This document shows, one piece after another, positions 52,394 through 61,414 of a DNA stretch of 64,000 bases. The notes below the pieces were generated by a model. The model saw only the letters and a list, made by a program, of their open reading frames with translations. It searched no databases and was not told where the DNA came from. Every line of letters starts with the position of its first letter. Position 1 is the first letter of the stretch. The stretch comes from Paenibacillus timonensis (GTDB lineage Bacteria > Bacillota > Bacilli > Paenibacillales > Paenibacillaceae): assembly GCF_022427145.1 (NCBI RefSeq), contig NZ_JAKSXN010000001.1, forward strand, positions 62,001 to 126,000, in the 5' to 3' direction. Made by a program: the position numbers and the translations under genes.

Positions 52394-52417
52394 TAGTTAG
52401 TGATTAGTCAATAACTA
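52394..52417. promoter_or_regulatory. TetR operator, site 2
   Basis: TAGTTAGTGATTAGTCAATAACTA shares its TGATTAGTCAATAACTA half with site 3 (one base difference). Confidence 0.55.
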
Positions 52418-52465
52418 TTTTTCACGGCATTTCGCCGCATTTCCATTCCCGATCGTCGCGTCGCT

Positions 52466-52987
52466 TTATTTCTCCATCAATTCCGGCATTCCAAGCGCAA
52501 TCGAAACGTTGCAAAGCATCCCCCGCGCCAAAAACAGCAGGGTACGCCCTTCCGGATCCGCGATTCCCGCCTTGCGGAACGCTTCCAATACTATCGTTCG
52601 GACTTCACCGAGTCCCTGCCGCATCGCTTCCCGGATGGTATCCTCCTGAATCGTCTGTGCCTGCATTTGCAGCAGGATTTCATGGCGATGGGACAGCACG
52701 ATTCGATCGTAAGCATCGATCAGCTCGGATTCCAGCCGTTCCGCCGGAAACGTAGCCACCACCTGGCGAAAAGCCTCGATAACCCTGCTCCAGGAAGCTT
52801 CCAAAGCTGCCAGCAACAAGGCTTCCTTACTGGCAAAGAAGCGGAAAATATACGGTTGGGATATTTGAATCCGTTCTGCAACCTGGGCCGTGGTAGCCCG
52901 AAAATATCCGATTTCGGCAAAGACCTCAATTGCTGCAGAAATGATCTCCGTCTTACGGTTTGCCGACGCGGCCGCGTCTCTAGCCAT
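52466..52987 (-). CDS. TetR-family transcriptional regulator
   Basis: 173 residues. The HTH is in AEIGYFRATTAQVAERIQIS followed by QPYIFRFFASKEALLLAAL. The remaining ~110 residues are the ligand-binding domain. It is encoded upstream of the epimerase-like gene. Three similar dyads, two before the epimerase gene and one before tetR, support autoregulation and repression of the epimerase gene. Confidence 0.9.
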   Translation of the reverse strand: MARDAAASANRKTEIISAAIEVFAEIGYFRATTAQVAERIQISQPYIFRFFASKEALLLAALEASWSRVIEAFRQVVATFPAERLESELIDAYDRIVLSHRHEILLQMQAQTIQEDTIREAMRQGLGEVRTIVLEAFRKAGIADPEGRTLLFLARGMLCNVSIALGMPELMEK

Positions 52988-53004
52988 GCGGGTCTCCTCC
53001 TCGC

Positions 53005-53032
53005 TTAGATGTATTGATCAGTCAATAACTAA
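53005..53032. promoter_or_regulatory. TetR operator, site 3 (autoregulatory)
   Basis: Contains TGATCAGTCAATAACTA, as in site 2, and TTGATCA, as in site 1; 18 bases before the tetR start. Confidence 0.55.
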
Positions 53033-53156
53033 AATGACTATAGCTCACCCGCATAGGTATTGCAACTCACCAATCCGGTCTATACGCATAATCGTCTTAG
53101 CACGGGAGACACTACAAGCGGAAATTAGCGCAATGGGCTTAAGCGAACAATTTCAA

Positions 53157-53199
53157 CAAAAAACAACCCGGTCTCCCGGACGGAGACGCTGGGTTGTTT
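53157..53199 (-). terminator. Terminator after the HD-GYP gene
   Basis: Minus strand AAACAACCCAGCGTCTCC pairs with GGAGACCGGGTTGTTT and ends in a T run. Confidence 0.88.
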
Positions 53200-53218
53200 C
53201 TTCATGCCCAAGTAAGTC

Positions 53219-54265
53219 CTAGACAAACACTTGCACTAACTCGATATGCCGCTCCCTCGACAAATCCCGGAATTGCCAGTCATCGATTTGCACCAGCGGT
53301 TTGAAGATGTCGGACGGGTTATTCCATACGATGGTCGCCATTTCGCCATTGCTGAGTTTGACTTTCTTGCCGATGAAATTCGGCAGGAGATTGGAAGTCA
53401 GCGCCTGAACCGCCTTTTCGTTCAGCTTGCCGAACCCCATCATGTAAATGTTCCGCAGGACGGTCAAGAGATCTTGCCGCGTTCCCGAAGCATCGGGAGA
53501 AGTCATCGCTATGTACTCGTTCGCTACCGCTACAATTTCGGCATAAGGATGAATTTTTTCTTTCCGGAGGCCGGCGGGATAGCCGGAGCCGTCTTCCCGT
53601 TCATGATGCTGAAGTGCGACGAGAGCCGTCACCTCTTCCCCTGACGACTTGCGAATGATCTCGTAACCGTAGGAGGTATGGCGGTTCATTTCTTCCCGTT
53701 CTTCCCCGATTAATTCCTGCTCGCGATTACGCAGGGATTGGCGGACCCGGCTCTTGCCGATATCATGCAAATAACCGGCTTTACTGATTTCATAACATTC
53801 GTTAGGCGAATGTCCAAGCCAAGTGGCGATGTAATAGGACAATAGGCCTACCTGAAGCGAATGATTATAAATATTAACGTCCTCTTCCGTGAAGGCGATC
53901 AAGAACGAAACGACGTCTTTATTCCGGTCAAGGACCTCAAGCATGGGCACCAAATGCTGCTCCACCATGTCTTGATTGAATTTCCCTGTCGTGAGAGCCT
54001 CTAAGAACAACGCCTGATAACCTTTTACCGTAAAATAAAAGTTATCGCGTAATCGCTGCGTGAAGCTAGGGTTCTTCCCGGAATTTAGGGCGTCTTCCCC
54101 TATGCGCAGTTCAATATCGACGTAATCGATACTCTGCCGGATCAACAGGGCGATTTCCTCCGTATGAATGCTTGTCCCCTTTGGAAGAACATGCAAACCG
54201 GCTCGGTTAAACACATCGGTTCTTAGCCGATCCCCTTCCTGAAGCTCCATGACGTGAGTTTTCAT
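53219..54265 (-). CDS. HD-GYP domain protein, c-di-GMP phosphodiesterase
   Basis: About 348 residues from the ATG at 54265, which has GGGAGGGG upstream. An N-terminal DUF3391-like segment (VMELQEGDRLRTDVFN) is followed by the HD-GYP domain. Catalytic motifs are canonical: YNHSLQVGLLSYYIA, AGYLHDIGKS, NRHTSYGYEII and LQHHEREDGSGYP. It should cleave c-di-GMP to pGpG or GMP in the cytoplasm. The C-terminal segment VKLSNGEMATIVW parallels that of the 47893 protein. It is a single-gene unit with its own terminator. Confidence 0.92.
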   Translation of the reverse strand: MKTHVMELQEGDRLRTDVFNRAGLHVLPKGTSIHTEEIALLIRQSIDYVDIELRIGEDALNSGKNPSFTQRLRDNFYFTVKGYQALFLEALTTGKFNQDMVEQHLVPMLEVLDRNKDVVSFLIAFTEEDVNIYNHSLQVGLLSYYIATWLGHSPNECYEISKAGYLHDIGKSRVRQSLRNREQELIGEEREEMNRHTSYGYEIIRKSSGEEVTALVALQHHEREDGSGYPAGLRKEKIHPYAEIVAVANEYIAMTSPDASGTRQDLLTVLRNIYMMGFGKLNEKAVQALTSNLLPNFIGKKVKLSNGEMATIVWNNPSDIFKPLVQIDDWQFRDLSRERHIELVQVFV

Positions 54266-54434
54266 ATGAATGCCCCTCCCTTCTTCATCTGCGCGCAAAT
54301 CGCCGGAATTTCTATCTTTACCTATAAATATCGCGCAAATTTGGCAAGCCCTGAATAGTCCTAAAGGCGTGTTTTAAGTGAAGGCAATCCGCTCCTTCTT
54401 CGTTGGATACGGGCCAAAAGGCCCTTGGTTGGCG

Positions 54435-54572
54435 CTAACGTTTCCACGGTGGGTCTCCGTAACGGTGCAACGCTTGATTCATTGAATAGATCGTCCAGGG
54501 AATGACGGCCGTAAGTCCCGCGCAGATCCATGTCTTTGCGGTAGGAAGCCGGTCCAATAAAAGATCCCACAT
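54435..54572 (-). CDS. Small membrane protein at the end of the gerA-type operon
   Basis: A 45-residue ORF starting MWDLLLDRLPTAKTW with AGGAGGG seven bases before its ATG, 18 bases beyond the gerC stop. One hydrophobic segment (TWICAGLTAVIPWTIYSM) spans the centre; the C-terminus is DPPWKR. A longer overlapping frame (54361-54570) starts at GTG with a worse-placed site and has no hydrophobic segment, so I reject it. Its place parallels the small protein at 61415 in the second receptor operon. Function unknown; an accessory germination receptor subunit is a guess. Confidence 0.55.
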   Translation of the reverse strand: MWDLLLDRLPTAKTWICAGLTAVIPWTIYSMNQALHRYGDPPWKR

Positions 54573-54590
54573 AGGCAAACCCTCCTTCGA

Positions 54591-55760
54591 TTAATTGGTT
54601 TCCAGCGTTGAGCCGACAATGCGGACTTTGGTACGCACGTCAACAACGATATCGCATCGGATAAAATACCGCTCCCCCTGCTCCCAGTCGTCCTTGATTC
54701 CCTCCCAAACCGCGTGATGCCTGCGGTTCAGATACTCCCTTAACCCGAGAACATCCACCCCGTATTCCTGCTGTACCTTATTTAGGGTTCTTGAAGTCAA
54801 TCGGGTTAACCGTTCCGCGGTTCTTTCTTCGATTTCCGCCAGTTGGCCGGGATGAAGCAGATCGATTCCCTCCTGGGTTTCCCCGACATTCCCCTCCATT
54901 TCGAGCCGGATGGTGAACCGGATCCGCTCCGGATTGGACACATCCGCTTGAATGGTGCGCCGCAAGCCCTTGATTTCGTAAGCCATGAAATGCTCATTCA
55001 AATGAAACTCCAGGACCCCGTCCTGGGCAGTTCCCCGGAGTACGTTGAGACCGGACGTTTCGTCGTCGTCAAGGAATCCCTTCAGCTTCTGGGAGCCGTC
55101 GAAAAGCGCTGCCCCGGAAACGGAAACCTCATCGTTCATTTTACGGATTACCGGGAGCGCAAAGCTGCTTTTGGACAGAGTAAAGCCTTGCACATCCCCG
55201 ATACTGGTCGGAGGATAAATTCGGGAGCTCTTGGTGGGATTTAGCGCCGTGGATTCGAAATACATGACAGGCAGCTTCTCGTTTTTCGGATTCGTTTCCA
55301 GCAGTTTGCGCGCCTCCCCTTCGGTTACCATGATTTTTGTTGCTCTACGCATTTCATGATCGCGAAGAAACAGATCCAGCTCATTAGCGAGATCGCCGCT
55401 GGCGGCCATTTCCTCGGAGATCAGGATCATGCGCAAATGCTGCAAATAAGGGCTTCGGCTTGTTAAATATGACATATCCCTAGCCGCCGTAAACATCGTA
55501 TTTGCCGATGAAGACAGGTTAAAGTAAGCAGCATTCCTACTTCCGTTTTTACTTCCACCCTCCTTGGCCTGCAATCCCCCGGGGATGACGAATTGAAACG
55601 TCAAAACATATTGGCCCTTCTCGGCTTCTTCATCCTCGGCGAGATCAATCCCGGCCCCGACCACAAAACCTCTTTCTTCAATTTCAGTGCGGTCCCAGCA
55701 ACCGGTCGTTAATACGGCCAGGGATATCGCAAGCAACCATCCGCAGCGAACCCTACGCAC
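54591..55760 (-). CDS. Spore germination receptor C subunit (Ger(x)C lipoprotein)
   Basis: 389 residues. The signal peptide ends with lipobox LTTGCWDRTEIEERGFV, the hallmark start of GerAC-type proteins. Three domains follow, with GFTLSKSSFALPVI in the middle and EEYL-like helical C-terminus ending IVVDVRTKVRIVGS. GerC subunits sit on the outer face of the spore inner membrane with GerA and GerB. Its start overlaps the gerB stop by eight bases. Confidence 0.94.
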   Translation of the reverse strand: MRRVRCGWLLAISLAVLTTGCWDRTEIEERGFVVGAGIDLAEDEEAEKGQYVLTFQFVIPGGLQAKEGGSKNGSRNAAYFNLSSSANTMFTAARDMSYLTSRSPYLQHLRMILISEEMAASGDLANELDLFLRDHEMRRATKIMVTEGEARKLLETNPKNEKLPVMYFESTALNPTKSSRIYPPTSIGDVQGFTLSKSSFALPVIRKMNDEVSVSGAALFDGSQKLKGFLDDDETSGLNVLRGTAQDGVLEFHLNEHFMAYEIKGLRRTIQADVSNPERIRFTIRLEMEGNVGETQEGIDLLHPGQLAEIEERTAERLTRLTSRTLNKVQQEYGVDVLGLREYLNRRHHAVWEGIKDDWEQGERYFIRCDIVVDVRTKVRIVGSTLETN

Positions 55761-56859
55761 GTCCCTTCACCCCCCGCATCATGGACAATAGCAGCAGAAG
55801 AGTTGGATAAATCATGCCGAGCCCGAGGCCGACATAACTGATCCATTCGCCGAATTGCCGAATTTCGATCAGATTTTGCGGCTGCATCACGACCAGATAG
55901 AGGAACGGGCCTAACCAGAACGCCAATGTCGTACGCTTCGCTTTCTTGAATATAGCCTCCAGAGCCTGCAAGGATACGTCAAAGGCCATCGCCGCCGTGT
56001 TGAACAGGGTGAGCACCCATACCGAAAAGAAGATCGATTCAAAACGCTCGAAGAAGCCGCCGGGAACCTCAACCTGCTTCGCCAGTTCCGCAGTAGGATA
56101 AAGCGTGTTGGCCGTTACCTCGAGACCAAAGACGCCAAGGGTGAAGAAAAACACGAGCAAGTAGAGCACCAAAGGAACCAGCATGCCGAATGTCGAGGCT
56201 TTAACGATTTTTTGGGGCTGATTGATCACCGCATTATAGAACAACAAAATCTCGAACCCAATAAAAGAAAAGACCGATTCCTTGGAAGCCAAGACCACAT
56301 CCCGCCAATCGGTTACAAAAAACGGCATGAGATTATTAAACTCAAAGAAACTGATGTTCATGAGAAACAAGACAAACAACAGCAGGATCACGATCGGCAA
56401 AAATAAGGTATTCAAGCGAAACAGCGCTACGCTTGGTCCGGCTACGCCATAAATGAGAACCAGCAGGAATACCAGGCAAATGACTTCCACCGGGGTCCGG
56501 TCAAACAAGTAAATCCGGGAGATGCTGGCTACGCCCCGAGTTTCGTAGGCGACAAAGGTCAGCATATAGCAAGCAAACATCAACGTAAAAAGGACGGCCA
56601 ACGGTTTCCCGATAACCGCGCCGGCTATGTCGTGCAGGTTCCGTTTCGGAAATCGGGATACTAACTTGGCAACCATCCAGGTAAACACCAAAGCGCCCAG
56701 TCCGCCGATGAGAATGGATACCCACCCGTCGACCGAACGCGTCGTTTCGACAATGGATCGGGGCAAGGTCAGCACGCCAAAGCCAATGACCATATTCGCG
56801 ACCGAAGCGAATACTTCATAGGTTCCTACTTCCCGATCCCCGTACTCGAAGGATTTCAT
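55753..56859 (-). CDS. Spore germination receptor B subunit (GerB permease-like)
   Basis: 368 residues with ten TM segments of the APC superfamily, as in GerAB. Early VFASVANMVIGFGVLTLPRS and the central NLMPFFVTDWRDVVLASKE are family features. GerB is thought to bind the germinant. The ATG overlaps the gerA stop (ATGA), and the stop overlaps gerC, so the three are coupled. Confidence 0.94.
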   Translation of the reverse strand: MKSFEYGDREVGTYEVFASVANMVIGFGVLTLPRSIVETTRSVDGWVSILIGGLGALVFTWMVAKLVSRFPKRNLHDIAGAVIGKPLAVLFTLMFACYMLTFVAYETRGVASISRIYLFDRTPVEVICLVFLLVLIYGVAGPSVALFRLNTLFLPIVILLLFVLFLMNISFFEFNNLMPFFVTDWRDVVLASKESVFSFIGFEILLFYNAVINQPQKIVKASTFGMLVPLVLYLLVFFFTLGVFGLEVTANTLYPTAELAKQVEVPGGFFERFESIFFSVWVLTLFNTAAMAFDVSLQALEAIFKKAKRTTLAFWLGPFLYLVVMQPQNLIEIRQFGEWISYVGLGLGMIYPTLLLLLSMMRGVKGRA

Positions 56860-58436
56860 GGACCACTCCTCCTTTTCCCCATTCTGGAGTCGTCTTTGGT
56901 TTGCATAAATTGCGGCCGCTTCGACAGCATGGTATTAGGCGCCCGGATGATCATATCCCGCCAATCGCGATAGAAGCCGGGAGACAGCGGCGTCAAATAA
57001 GGCACCCCGAAACTTTGCAGCCTGGATAGGTGAATGCAGATCATGATCAACGTCAGAATGATGCCATAAAGGCCAAACACGGATGCCGCGATCATCGTAA
57101 GGAAACGCAAGATACGGAAGGCGATTCCCGCGCTGTAGGATGGAATCGCGAAGGAAGAGACAGCCGTCACCGCCACCACGATAACCATGATCGGACTCAC
57201 GATTCCCGCCTGCACGGCGGCTTCGCCGATAACCAGGCCGCCTACGATCCCTATCGTTTGCCCGATGGGCTTCGGCAAGCGAACCCCGGCCTCCCGCAGC
57301 AATTCCAGTGTGAATTCCATCAAGAAAGCTTCGACTACGGCCGGAAAAGGGACCCCTTCCCGGGCAGCTGCGATCGAAAAGGCCAGCTTGGACGGAATCA
57401 TCCCTTGATGAAACGAAACGAGCGCGATATACAGCGATGGAAACGTCAAGGAAATGACGACCGCCGTATAGCGCAGGATGCGAATCAAAGTTCCGATCAA
57501 CCAACGCTCGTAATAGTCTTCCGGCGATTGCACGAGTGAAACGAACGTGGTTGGCATGATCAGCGCGAACGGAGTTCCGTCGAGCAAAATCACGACCTTG
57601 CCCTGCAGAATCGCGGAGGCGACTTTATCGGGGCGCTCCGTATGCAAAATCAGAGGAAACGGAGACAAGAAGCTGTCCTGGATCATCTGCTCGATCGTTC
57701 CGCTCTCCGGGGCATCGTCAATGTCGATCGTCTCCACTCTTCGCTTGACCTCTTGGATAAGGTCTGGATGCACGATGTTATCGATATAGGCGATAATCAG
57801 TTCTTTTTTGCCCCTTGCTCCGACCCGGTAAGTGTCAAATCGAAGCTTCGGGTCGCGAATCGCCCGGCGCAAGAGAATGACATTCGTTTCAATGCTTTCG
57901 TTGAAGCCTTCGCGCGGGCCGCGGACCAACGCTTCCGTTTGCGGCTCCTCGACGCTCCGCCCCGTCCATTTCTTGCTGCCGATCAATAGCACCTGGTCCA
58001 GGCCGTCGATAAACAACGCCGTATCCCCCGACAACACAGAGACCAGAATATCATCGAGCGATTGGGTCGTTTTATATTTTTGAACCGATAAAAATTGCTT
58101 GTTTAATAGACTAAACAGTTCCTTTCCGGACATCTTCACGGTATGCCCAATCGCGGAGAATGCCTGTTGCAAGGAGGGCACGATCTGTTCGTTGATCATA
58201 TTCAAATCCGACAACCCCGCGATGCAAAGGATCGCGCATTGAGGGATTCCGTCTCCGCCGCTGACGAATCGGGTAACCAGATCGTCCGGAGCGTCCAGGA
58301 TGCGGACGATTCTCGCAATCGCCTCATGAACGCTGCCGCCGAATTCGGCCGAGTTCATGGCTTCTCCCCGCGATGCTCCGTCCTCTCGAAGAAGAATTCG
58401 TTTGATTTGATGATTCCGGAACATAAATCTTGGCAT
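56856..58436 (-). CDS. Spore germination receptor A subunit (GerA)
   Basis: 526 residues of the GerA family. The N-terminal soluble domain (~1-270) holds GDTALFIDGLDQVLLIGSKK and TEALVRGPREGFNESIETN. The C-terminal membrane part has SLTFPSLYIALVSFHQGMIP, VEAFLMEFTLELLREAGVRL and SFGVPYLTPLSP. GerA forms the oligomeric channel-like subunit. It is the first gene of the minus-strand operon, and no sigma-G promoter could be assigned with confidence. Confidence 0.95.
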   Translation of the reverse strand: MPRFMFRNHQIKRILLREDGASRGEAMNSAEFGGSVHEAIARIVRILDAPDDLVTRFVSGGDGIPQCAILCIAGLSDLNMINEQIVPSLQQAFSAIGHTVKMSGKELFSLLNKQFLSVQKYKTTQSLDDILVSVLSGDTALFIDGLDQVLLIGSKKWTGRSVEEPQTEALVRGPREGFNESIETNVILLRRAIRDPKLRFDTYRVGARGKKELIIAYIDNIVHPDLIQEVKRRVETIDIDDAPESGTIEQMIQDSFLSPFPLILHTERPDKVASAILQGKVVILLDGTPFALIMPTTFVSLVQSPEDYYERWLIGTLIRILRYTAVVISLTFPSLYIALVSFHQGMIPSKLAFSIAAAREGVPFPAVVEAFLMEFTLELLREAGVRLPKPIGQTIGIVGGLVIGEAAVQAGIVSPIMVIVVAVTAVSSFAIPSYSAGIAFRILRFLTMIAASVFGLYGIILTLIMICIHLSRLQSFGVPYLTPLSPGFYRDWRDMIIRAPNTMLSKRPQFMQTKDDSRMGKRRSGP

Positions 58437-58532
58437 AATGGCTCATCCCCAATTGTCTGATGATCTAGATGTCGTTACCCTTTATTACCAACTTGCTCCG
58501 AAAATAATCCCCTTTTCGTTTTTCATCGATCT

Positions 58533-58546
58533 CCCCCTGCAGGGGG
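58533..58546. promoter_or_regulatory. Perfect 14-bp palindrome between divergent ger operons
   Basis: CCCCCTGCAGGGGG flanked by T-rich and A-rich runs. It lies just before the plus-strand sigma-G-like promoter and may be a regulator site or hairpin. Confidence 0.45.
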
Positions 58547-58550
58547 AAAA

Positions 58551-58581
58551 AGAATAAATTTCCTGCGCATCGCGCATCATA
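58551..58581 (+). promoter_or_regulatory. Sigma-G-type promoter of the plus-strand ger operon
   Basis: AGAATA, 18-base spacer, CATCATA, fitting the forespore GAATA / CATnnTA consensus. It ends 36 bases before the gerA start. Confidence 0.6.
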
Positions 58582-58616
58582 ACTGGGAATCATCGGTCGA
58601 GGAAGGAGGAAGTTCC

Positions 58617-60212
58617 ATGCCTTTCATCAGAAAGCTGCAGCGCCGGAAGCTCTCCGGAGGGGGAACGTCCAGCAAGACTCCGGTTAATCCCCCAAGACAT
58701 ACGGATTCGCCCGGCCCCGCTACAGGCGAAAGCTTGTCGGCGCGGCTGAATTGGATGAAGCAGGAGCTCAAGGACAGCTCGGATATCATTTATCGGGAAT
58801 TTACGATCAGCTCCGGGCAGCGCTGTGCTTTGGTCTATGTGCGCGGCATGATTGCGCAGGAAACGGCCCAGCAATTTATCGTAAGAAGCCTGCAGCGGGA
58901 ATCCGCGCAGCTGCATGAGAAAGATATTTATCAACTCTTGTTCGAAGACGAGGCTTTAAGCGTATCCCAAGCTTCCGTAATAGATGACCTGAGTCAAGCG
59001 GTCCAGGCCGTGCTGAACGCCGGAGCATTGCTGCTGATCGACGGAGACACGCGGATGCTGACGTTCTCCATCTCGGCTTACCCGACGCGTGGAATCGACG
59101 AAGCACCTAACGAATCCGTCATTCGAGGTTCGAGGGAAGCTTTTATCGAGGATCTCGAGAAAAACTTGACGATGCTTCGCCGCCGAATCAAATCGAAGCA
59201 TTTCAAGACACCAGCGATCAACAGAGGCCGGGAAACACGAACCAGTATCGTGTTGGCTTACGTCGAGGACGTTTGCAAGCCGGAATTGCTGAGAGAAATG
59301 AAGCGGCGACTATCCCACATCGACATGGACGGAGTACTTGGCTCGTCCTACTTGGAAGAAACTATCGAAGATAATCCTTATTCGCCGTTTCCGCAGATTC
59401 AGTACACGGAACGCCCCGACGTCGTCAGTGCGGCGTTGCTTGAGGGGCGAATTGCCATCCTCGTGGATGGTACACCGATCGTGCTGCTCGCTCCGGTGAC
59501 GCTGCCCATGCTGCTTCAATCGGCCGAGGATTATTACCAGCGATATATCGCGGCCAACTGGATCCGCTGGATCCGTTATTTTTTCGTATTGGCTTCCTTA
59601 ACGCTTCCATCGATTTATATCGCAGTCACTACGTTTCATCCGGAGATGATCCCGGCGCAGCTGCTTATCACGATTGCTGCTTCCCGAGAAATCGTCCCTT
59701 TTCCGGCGTTATGGGAAGCTTTTGCCATGGAGCTGGCGTTTGAAGCGCTCCGCGAGGCTTCGATCCGGATCCCCAAGTCGATCGGGCAAGCCGTGTCCAT
59801 TATCGGGGCATTAATCATCGGCACGGCTGCGGTCCAAGCAGGCATCGTCTCGGCGGCAATGGTGATTATCGTGTCCTTGACGGGGATCGCTTCATTTATC
59901 ATCCCTCATTTCGATTTAGGACTGGCTTTACGGCTGCTGCGTTTTCCGATCATGATCTTAGCTTCGATGTTCGGCCTATACGGCGTGACCTGCGGGTTGA
60001 TTCTGATCTATATTCATCTGGTGAATTTGAGATCCTTCGGGGTACCTTACCTCTCCCCGATCGCTCCGCTCGTTACCGAGGATTTAGGCGATACGTTTCT
60101 TCGGGCTCCCTGGTGGAAAATGCACAAACGCCCGGTACAGCTCACGAACAACCAAGCCCGCCAAACCGAGGATCTACGGGCTTGGGTAAAGGAGAAAGGT
60201 GATTTGGAGTGA
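58617..60212 (+). CDS. Spore germination receptor A subunit (GerA)
   Basis: 531 residues. Key segments match the paralogue at 56856: GALLLIDGDTRMLTF, ESVIRGSREAFIEDLEKN, SLTLPSIYIAVTTFHPEMIP, FAMELAFEALREASIRIP and SFGVPYLSPIAP. A basic N-terminal tail of about 40 residues is longer than in the paralogue. AAGGAGG precedes the ATG. The first gene of an A-C-small-B operon. It overlaps gerC by four bases. Confidence 0.95.
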   Translation: MPFIRKLQRRKLSGGGTSSKTPVNPPRHTDSPGPATGESLSARLNWMKQELKDSSDIIYREFTISSGQRCALVYVRGMIAQETAQQFIVRSLQRESAQLHEKDIYQLLFEDEALSVSQASVIDDLSQAVQAVLNAGALLLIDGDTRMLTFSISAYPTRGIDEAPNESVIRGSREAFIEDLEKNLTMLRRRIKSKHFKTPAINRGRETRTSIVLAYVEDVCKPELLREMKRRLSHIDMDGVLGSSYLEETIEDNPYSPFPQIQYTERPDVVSAALLEGRIAILVDGTPIVLLAPVTLPMLLQSAEDYYQRYIAANWIRWIRYFFVLASLTLPSIYIAVTTFHPEMIPAQLLITIAASREIVPFPALWEAFAMELAFEALREASIRIPKSIGQAVSIIGALIIGTAAVQAGIVSAAMVIIVSLTGIASFIIPHFDLGLALRLLRFPIMILASMFGLYGVTCGLILIYIHLVNLRSFGVPYLSPIAPLVTEDLGDTFLRAPWWKMHKRPVQLTNNQARQTEDLRAWVKEKGDLE

Positions 60213-61402
60213 CGAGAAACCATCGCGCTATCGTAACGGCAACGCTGGTGTTCTTGCTCTTCATTGGCGTAAGCGGTTGCTGGTCTGCCGAGGAGCTAAA
60301 CAACCGCGCGTTCGTTAACACCGTGTTGATCGATCTGACGGAAGATGGACAGACGGAGCTAACCCTCGGAATTCCGCTGCCTAACCGGATGATTCCGGGA
60401 CAGGCCGGCGGCACGGGCCAACCCCAAGGGGATCCGTTCAGCTTCGTGACGAAACGGGCGGATAACCTAAGCCATGCTTTAAATTTGATTCAAGCCGACC
60501 TGTCCCGCAACATCTCGTTCGGTCAAACCCGGATCATCGTGGTTGGCCGTAGACAGGCGGAGCAGGGCTTGGACAATGTCGTCGAATTCGTATTCCGCCA
60601 GCCGTCGTTCCGGCTCAGCGCGAGTCTCTTCGTAACGCCCGGCAACGTTAAAGAAATTACGCGTTCCCCGACGGTATTTGAGCGAATCCTTAGCGATATC
60701 CTGCGCAAATACGTCAACAATCATTTTACCTTGGACACGACCGTAAAGGATTTCAAGCTGGCGTTGTACCAAGGCGGGGATATTCTGATCCCTCTGCTTA
60801 ATTTCGGGGAACTGCCGGGGGTGGCGATGGAGGACCCCAAGAAGAATCGCTGGATGGGTTCCGGCGGCGCGGCGATATTCAGCGGAGGAAAGATGGCGAA
60901 GATTGAGCTTACCCCCCCGGAGCATCGGACCGCACTGTGGATCAGCTCCCAGCTCAAAAATACGACGATCTCCATCTCCTCACCCAGCGATGAGAAGGAA
61001 ATTAGTTTTTTCATCGAGGGAGTCAAGACGAGCATCAATCCGGTTGTTCGGGGCGATCAGCTCTCGTTTCGGGTCAAGAGCAACGCCAAAGCCTTCGTGG
61101 AAACGTCCCTCTCTCGCATCGATTTGAAGGACCCGAAAGTCCTTCAACAATTGGAGGAGATCCTCAATAAGAAAGTGGAAGAGGAATTCCTCGGCGTGCT
61201 GGCCAAGACCCGCCAAACCCGATCCGACGCTTTTATCATGAGCCAATACCTGGATTGGAGATATCCGAAAATTTGGCATTCGATGCGGGACCAATGGAAA
61301 AATTTCTACGCCAAAGAACTCCCCATTGAAGTTGATGTTGAAATCCAACTCAACCCTACGGGCGGCGTTTATCGTTCGGTCGTTCAAGAAACCAATAGAT
61401 AG
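60209..61402 (+). CDS. Spore germination receptor C subunit (Ger(x)C lipoprotein)
   Basis: 397 residues, starting at GTG in the gerA stop overlap, with AAAGG upstream. Lipobox GVSGCWSAEELNNRAFV is the GerC signature. Other family segments are RNISFGQTRIIVVGRRQAEQ and WRYPKIWHSMRDQWKNF near the C-terminus. It should be lipid-anchored on the spore inner membrane with its GerA and GerB partners. Confidence 0.94.
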   Translation: MTRNHRAIVTATLVFLLFIGVSGCWSAEELNNRAFVNTVLIDLTEDGQTELTLGIPLPNRMIPGQAGGTGQPQGDPFSFVTKRADNLSHALNLIQADLSRNISFGQTRIIVVGRRQAEQGLDNVVEFVFRQPSFRLSASLFVTPGNVKEITRSPTVFERILSDILRKYVNNHFTLDTTVKDFKLALYQGGDILIPLLNFGELPGVAMEDPKKNRWMGSGGAAIFSGGKMAKIELTPPEHRTALWISSQLKNTTISISSPSDEKEISFFIEGVKTSINPVVRGDQLSFRVKSNAKAFVETSLSRIDLKDPKVLQQLEEILNKKVEEEFLGVLAKTRQTRSDAFIMSQYLDWRYPKIWHSMRDQWKNFYAKELPIEVDVEIQLNPTGGVYRSVVQETNR

Positions 61403-61414
61403 CGAGGGATAGGC

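Noticed and set aside
54361-54570. 69-residue minus-strand frame with GTG start after gerC
   Set aside because: The well-placed RBS serves the ATG at 54572 in another frame, which encodes a TM protein; this frame is basic and shows no domain.
58437-58532. Sigma-G promoter for the minus-strand ger operon
   Set aside because: TGAAAA and CATCTAG elements occur but not with 17-18 base spacing.
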